Shown: positions 60,701 to 64,000 of the stretch, in pieces
Numbering within the stretch: the stretch's first letter is position 1
How the letters are laid out: each line of letters begins with the position of its first letter
Assembly: GCA_022823365.1 (NCBI GenBank)
Contig: JAJDXG010000020.1
Location: forward strand, 48,948 to 112,947
Origin: Gemmatimonadota bacterium
GTDB taxonomy: Bacteria > Gemmatimonadota > Gemmatimonadetes > Longimicrobiales > Gaopeijiaceae
DNA length: 64,000 nucleotides
Direction: 5' to 3'
The notes under the pieces: model-generated
What the model was told of the DNA's origin: nothing
Database searches by the model: none
The model's input: only the letters and a program-made list of their open reading frames with translations
Position numbers and translations under genes: made by a program

Positions 60701-61719
60701 ATCTCGACCATCTCGATCACCGGAATGCGTACCGGCAGCCCGCTCCCCTTGCGGAAGCGGTAGCTGCGGGCCACCTCGAAGGCGCGCGACTGCAGGGGCC
60801 GTCCCCCGTCGATCACGCACAGTTTCGCGGTCGTGCCCCCCATGTCGAACGAGAGCACGTCGCCCAGCTCCAGCCGTCGCGCGAGGTGGCTTGCCAGAAT
60901 CGCACCTCCCGCGGGACCGGATTCCACCAGCCGCACGGGCGCCGCCATGGCGGTTTCGAGCGTCGTGAGCCCGCCCCCGGAGGTCATGAGCAGGAAGGGA
61001 CAGTGGAGCCCCGAGGCCAGCAGCGACTCCGCCAACCCCTTCAGGTAGCGCGACATCAGCGGCTGGACATAGGCGTTGGCGCACGCGGTCGAAAGGCGTT
61101 CGTACTCGCGCACCTCCGGGCACACATCCGAGGCCAGCGTCACCGCAAGCTCCGGGCGCTCATCCGCGAGCATCGCGCCGATGCGCCGTTCGTGGTGCGG
61201 GTTGGCGTAGCCGTGAATGAGCCCCACGGCGACGGACTCGACACCGTGCTCATCCAGAATCGGCAGAAGCGCGCACACCGAATCCTCGGCCAGCGGCACC
61301 AGCACGCGCCCGTGCCGGTCCACGCGCTCGGTCACGGGCAGGCGCAGGCGGCGCGGCACCAGGGGCTCGGGCCGGTCGATGCCGATGTCGTACTGCTCGA
61401 AGCGGTTCTCGCGCGCCATCTCCAGGGCGTCGCGATGTCCCGATGTGACGATCAGGGCCGTGCGCGCTCCTCTGCGCTCAATGATCGCGTTGGTCGCCAG
61501 CGTGGTCCCGTGGATGACCAGCCGCACTGCCGAGGGCGCCACGCCCGCGATCTCCAGCACCTTGTGCACACCGGACAGGACCCCCTGTTCGGGGGCCGCG
61601 GGCGTGGTGAGCACCTTGGTGGTGACCGGGGGCCCGCCGGCCTCCAGGGCCACGTCGGTAAAGGTGCCTCCGATGTCGATGGCCAGGCGCACGCCGGACG
61701 AGCCAGAACGATCAGGCAT
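57715..61719 (-). CDS. HyuA-HyuB fusion (hydantoinase/5-oxoprolinase/acetone carboxylase family)
   Basis: This protein has about 1334 aa. I prefer the ATG at 61719 behind GGGGGACGGCGCG; 61740 is an alternative. The N-terminal HyuA half has the ATPase motifs LAIDIGGTFTDVALE and LSFDMGGTTAKLCVIDGG. The C-terminal HyuB half begins LSLLQDQIMWSRLLSVVEEQARTLVRTAFSTPVREAGDLSAGVFD and ends with GGPGEFRGGLGQVMEISH and the GGGGLGDPRRR-type motif. It is the size and order of ATP-dependent 5-oxoprolinases. A 60-residue low-complexity Gly/Ser/Pro insert (SGGPSEGTPSGGPVEADPSGG) lies between the halves. It is downstream of an SDR gene on the same strand. Confidence 0.9.
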   Translation of the reverse strand: MPDRSGSSGVRLAIDIGGTFTDVALEAGGPPVTTKVLTTPAAPEQGVLSGVHKVLEIAGVAPSAVRLVIHGTTLATNAIIERRGARTALIVTSGHRDALEMARENRFEQYDIGIDRPEPLVPRRLRLPVTERVDRHGRVLVPLAEDSVCALLPILDEHGVESVAVGLIHGYANPHHERRIGAMLADERPELAVTLASDVCPEVREYERLSTACANAYVQPLMSRYLKGLAESLLASGLHCPFLLMTSGGGLTTLETAMAAPVRLVESGPAGGAILASHLARRLELGDVLSFDMGGTTAKLCVIDGGRPLQSRAFEVARSYRFRKGSGLPVRIPVIEMVEIGAGGGSIAAVDDLGRIQVGPASAGAEPGPVAYCRGGTDPTVTDADVVLGRIDPGFFAGGAIPLDRDQAAAAVRNGPGAKLGLDETDAALGIGEMVDENMSNAARTHAVEWGKGLAGRTLVAFGGSAPIHAARLADKLELDRFLVPADAGVGSAVGFLLAPISYEVVRSRYMRLSAFDAGVVGEVIGEMRAEATAVVASGAPGSPTSEQVRAYMRYVGQGHEIGVEVPAEVVAGTGSVAALRGAFDEAYRAVYGRVIPGLDVEVLSWTLVVTAVSDTASAGSVAGDGMRIREPDCSPSGPTSLASRDAGAGSRPPGPPLSGGPSEGTPSGGPVEADPSGGSPEGSQSGGPLIPDTPTAVRQAEMVDGVAGGPVAAAVHLRRRLAEGMRVEGPALVVEPQTTTVVPRGWGAVVLPGGHLLLRRNGHPTAAIPNPASDRPALSLLQDQIMWSRLLSVVEEQARTLVRTAFSTPVREAGDLSAGVFDLSGRMLAQAVTGTPGHVNAMAESVGFFLRDHPVPTLVDGDVLVTNDPWEGTGHLNDFTVVTPAFVAGRPVALFAATSHIADVGGRGFGADANQVFEEGVRIPIGYLMRAGRVDETLIRLIRANVRDPDVAQGDLYSLAACNRTGCERLTAMMAEFGLDSLDPLAETIVSASRRAMLARIRALRPGTYRSHMRIDGYDHDLDLVCALTISGDGIRIDFDGTSPMSSRGINVPLTYTRAYASFGVRCVVGSEVPNNAGSLSTISVGAPSGSILNAPPPAAVAARHAIGQMLPDVVLGCLEQALEPGSVPAEGASCLWNPVLLGGPGLTGAYAYRAEPFVVNPFHTGGTGARPRKDGLSATAFPSGVRSTPIEITETVAPLIFWRKEYIPDSGGPGEFRGGLGQVMEISHASGEPFAISKMFERVRNPARGRAGGRDGAPGRVHVPKLGQLRAKGREVVPPGHRVVLETPGGGGLGDPRRRARELVREDVLDGYVTAASAAKDYGFHTGDEPDR

Positions 61720-61819
61720 CGCGCCGTCCCCCGCCTTCATCGATCCGCCCGCAGACGCTTTTAACCTGAAACGCTCGGCCCTGCGCCCGCCGCGGCGCCA
61801 CTCTGCCTCGCGGGAACCC

Positions 61820-62608
61820 TCAACCATCGTCGCGCAGCGGAACCGTGTAGTTCAGCGCCAGCCGCCCACCGTCCGGGTAAATGGTCTCACCGGTGAGGTA
61901 GGACGCGTAGTCGCTGGCCAGGAAGACCGCCACGCTTGCCACCTCTTCGGGCTCCCCGACCCGCCCCATCGGCGTGCGCGACAGGATCGTCCGCCGGGCC
62001 TCCTCGTCCGCCATCACCTCGTCCAGCATGTCCGTGGCGATGGAGCCCGGCCCGATGGCGTTGACCCGTATGTCGTGTGGCGCGAGCGCCATCGCCATCA
62101 CCTTCGTCATCTGCGCCACCCCGCCCTTGGAGACGGCGTACGCGAGCTGGTTCGGGATGGTCACCACGGCATTCGTGGACGACATGTTGACGATTGTCCC
62201 CCTGACACCCCGCTCGACCATGTGGCGGGCCGCCAGCCGCGACATCAGCCACGTGCCGCGCAGGTTCACCGAGAGCACGCGATCGAAGTCCTCCACGGTG
62301 CCGTCCAGAATCGACCCCGGGACGATGATGCCGGCGTTGTTCAGGAGGATGTCGCAGTCCCCGAAACGCTCCGTGCAGGCGTCGAGCAACCCGGCACAAT
62401 CCTCCTCCAGGCTCACGTCCGCCCGAATCGACACGGCAGACGCCCGCGTCTCGTCGCGAATGCGGCGCGCGGTTTCGACGCAGTCTTCCTCCAGCACGTC
62501 CCCGAGCACCACGCTCGCCCCGTGGCGCGCGAACGCCAGCGCGCACGCGGCCCCGATGCCTCTCGCCGCGCCCGTGACGATTGCATTCCTGCCCTCGAGT
62601 GAGATCAC
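61820..62608 (-). CDS. Short-chain dehydrogenase/reductase
   Basis: A GTG at 62608 with AGAGGAG eight bases upstream gives a 262-aa protein; the track start is 36 codons early. It has the Rossmann motif VTGAARGIGAACALAFA, the NNAG motif (LLNNAGIIVPG), the catalytic Ser in VNMSSTNAV and the YAVSK motif with Tyr and Lys, and the C-terminal YLTGETIYPDGG typical of classical SDRs. It probably oxidises or reduces a small alcohol/keto substrate with NAD(P). It may act with the HyuAB enzyme about 100 bp downstream in a catabolic pathway. Confidence 0.93.
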   Translation of the reverse strand: MISLEGRNAIVTGAARGIGAACALAFARHGASVVLGDVLEEDCVETARRIRDETRASAVSIRADVSLEEDCAGLLDACTERFGDCDILLNNAGIIVPGSILDGTVEDFDRVLSVNLRGTWLMSRLAARHMVERGVRGTIVNMSSTNAVVTIPNQLAYAVSKGGVAQMTKVMAMALAPHDIRVNAIGPGSIATDMLDEVMADEEARRTILSRTPMGRVGEPEEVASVAVFLASDYASYLTGETIYPDGGRLALNYTVPLRDDG

Positions 62609-62985
62609 TTCGCCGGCTCCTCTGAAGGGTGCGCGTCCGATCGGCGCCACCGGCGTTGCCGCGCCGTGGCCCGCCCCAAGCTCACATCTTTCGCGGCTTG
62701 TGGCGAGAGACGGCATTCAGGGAACCGGCGGATGGAAAGCCGGGGCGCTCGGCGAACCGCTGATGGAAAGCCTGCGTGCGGATCCATCGCCGGCAGGGAG
62801 GGGTAGCAGGAGCCGGAATGTTGATTTTTCAGCAGTCGTGCCCCATGGTGTCCCGAGCACGGGTTCACTCCGGGACCGATCCTTCCATCGAACCGCCCGC
62901 CGGACGCAGCCAACCCCCGGAGCCGGTATCCGAGGAACCCGCTGACCCGCATCAGAGGAAACCACCCAGCCGGAGCACGAGACAG

Positions 62986-63369
62986 GTGAGCGACCTTCCC
63001 CCGCTGAGCAGGCGAGAACGTCAGGTGATGGACATCCTCTACGAGTCGGGCGGCGCGACCGCCGTCCAGATCCGGGAGCGCATGGCGGACCCGCCGACGG
63101 ACTCGGCCGTGCGCTCGATCCTGCGCATTCTGATCAACAAGGGGCATCTGACTCGGAAGCTGGACGGTCCCCGCTACGTCTATGCCCCGAAGACGCCGGT
63201 CCCGCGTGCCAGCCGCTCCGCCATGCGACACGTCCTGTCGACGTTCTTCGGCGGCTCCGTGGAGGGCGCAGTCGCCACGCTCCTGAAGCTCCACGAGGGC
63301 GATCTGACCCCGGCCGAACGCGAGCGCATCAAGGCGATGATCGATGAAGCCGCGGAGGAGGGACGGTGA
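62986..63369 (+). CDS. BlaI/MecI-family transcriptional repressor (second)
   Basis: The track ORF begins about 70 codons too early; the GTG at 62986 (VSDLPPLSRRERQVMDILYESGG) gives 127 aa, the usual BlaI size. The winged-helix region reads ATAVQIRERMADPPTDSAVRSILRILINKGHLTRKLDGPRYVYAP and the C-terminal helices follow (RSAMRHVLSTFFGGSVEGAVATLLKL). The stop overlaps the start of the M56 gene, as with the pair at 30.4 kb. It differs in sequence from that copy, so the two pairs probably answer to different signals. Confidence 0.88.
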   Translation: MSDLPPLSRRERQVMDILYESGGATAVQIRERMADPPTDSAVRSILRILINKGHLTRKLDGPRYVYAPKTPVPRASRSAMRHVLSTFFGGSVEGAVATLLKLHEGDLTPAERERIKAMIDEAAEEGR

Positions 63370-64000
63370 GCGGGTTGGGCGTCGCCACCGGTGTGGCGGG
63401 GCTGGTTGCGAAGGCCACGGTGGTGTTCTGCCTGGCGCTCGCTCTGGCATGGCTCGCACGCGGGGGATCGGCCAGAACCCTGCACCTGCTCTGGACGACG
63501 GCGTTCGTGCTTCTGCTGGCATTGCCGGTGTTGAGCCTGCTGGGCCCGTCGTGGTCGGTGCCCATCCTGCCGGCCCGGGACATCGCCGCCGAGGGCGCGT
63601 CGCTCCAGGGGTCGGGGGACGGAGTAGCGACAGCGGAAGCTCCGCGACGGATGGCCGGGCGAGCGGTTTCGTCCGGGCCGTCGCGACGGGTCGCGGGCGC
63701 CAGGATTTCATCGGAGTTCCCGACGGTCGAATCGAGCCGGCCACGGCCGCGGGCCGGCGATGAGTCCGCCCCGCTGACCCCCTCCGGCGTCGCATTCCTG
63801 ATCTGGACTCTGGGCTGTGGCGCGGCGCTGACCTCGCTCGCGGTCGGGAGCCTCCGCTTCCGGAAGCTGGTCCGCGACGCGGCTCCCGTGCGAGAGCTGG
63901 TGTGGAAGCAACAAACCGACGCCATTCGGCGACGCCTGCGGGTGCGGAGCCAGGTTCGGATCCTGATGAGCCCGAAGGTGCCCACGCCGATGGCGGGTGG
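63366..64000 (+). CDS. M56 (BlaR1-like) membrane protease, 3'-truncated by window edge
   Basis: This gene is not in the ORF track because it has no stop in the window. A GTG at 63366 overlaps the BlaI stop (GTGA). The frame stays open for 211 codons to the window end. It reads VSGLGVATGVAGLVAKATVVFCLALALAWLARGG, then TLHLLWTTAFVLLLALPVLSLLGPSW, a Gly/Ser/Arg-rich periplasmic loop, a third membrane segment (SGVAFLIWTLGCGAALTSLAVGSLRF) and RVRSQVRILMSPKVPTPMAGG, which matches the segment before the zinc domain of M56 proteins. The HExxH motif would lie beyond the window. Confidence 0.85.
   Translation, partial: MSGLGVATGVAGLVAKATVVFCLALALAWLARGGSARTLHLLWTTAFVLLLALPVLSLLGPSWSVPILPARDIAAEGASLQGSGDGVATAEAPRRMAGRAVSSGPSRRVAGARISSEFPTVESSRPRPRAGDESAPLTPSGVAFLIWTLGCGAALTSLAVGSLRFRKLVRDAAPVRELVWKQQTDAIRRRLRVRSQVRILMSPKVPTPMAG

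Noticed and set aside
60040-61764. 574-aa ORF antisense to the HyuAB gene
   Set aside because: It is a shadow frame; the minus strand encodes clear HyuA motifs over the same bases.
1-64000. CRISPR array
   Set aside because: No regularly spaced identical repeats of 24-40 bp and no cas genes were seen anywhere in the window.

Overview
The window is a high-GC bacterial chromosome segment. The gene content suggests Gemmatimonadota or a close relative. Evidence for this is: two TonB-dependent receptors with carboxypeptidase-regulatory-like N-termini, a secreted beta-propeller, two BlaI/M56 (BlaR1-like) pairs, a Planctomycete-type cytochrome c (PSD1)/DUF1501 pair, FG-GAP, LVIVD and RCC1 secreted proteins, an S9 peptidase, and a HyuA-HyuB fusion. 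The assignment is inferred from gene content only; no rRNA is present.

Region 1 (1-12.3 kb) is an anti-phage defence island. It starts inside a truncated helical protein, then carries the distal part of a BREX operon (pglZ type B, brxL) and a two-gene CBASS (CD-NTase plus a Cap15-like 2TM/beta-barrel effector). After these come a frameshifted IS21 istB remnant with a terminal-repeat-like motif, a promoter-led three-gene cassette of two unknown proteins and a HicA-like protein, and a DUF2235 alpha/beta hydrolase.

Region 2 (12.3-21.1 kb) is mostly on the minus strand. It holds a secreted protein, a LuxR-type regulator, a lipoprotein of solute-binding type, an S9 prolyl-oligopeptidase-family peptidase and a VOC protein. 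These are followed by an XRE remnant antisense to a NYN RNase-like gene, and a hipBA toxin-antitoxin pair with a recognisable HipB-type operator.

Region 3 (21.1-33.3 kb) concerns the cell envelope. It has a TonB-dependent receptor, an orphan polyamine-type binding protein, an NCS2 permease with an ATPase-like tail, TonB, a beta-propeller, and small membrane and secreted proteins. A BlaI/M56 pair sits between two genes that share a related domain; the second of these is fused in frame to the M56 protein.

Region 4 (33.3-50.8 kb) contains DUF1501/PSD1, an acyltransferase, a VOC protein, a TonB receptor and a minus-strand operon of RCC1-DUF305, LVIVD and FG-GAP proteins. A HipA-like kinase/HIRAN cassette interrupts this operon and is bounded by a perfect 20-bp direct repeat.

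Region 5 (50.8-64 kb) is mainly housekeeping: tRNA-Pro, dihydrolipoyl dehydrogenase, IspH, FxsA, an M42 peptidase, a DUF222/HNH protein, a HyuAB fusion, an SDR oxidoreductase and a second BlaI/M56 pair that runs off the end.

The most interesting observation is that two cargo segments, HipA-HIRAN and the S9 peptidase, each sit exactly at the 3' end of a host gene and duplicate 20-28 bp of it. Collapsing either repeat restores a tight operon junction. No integrase or transposase is visible in either segment.
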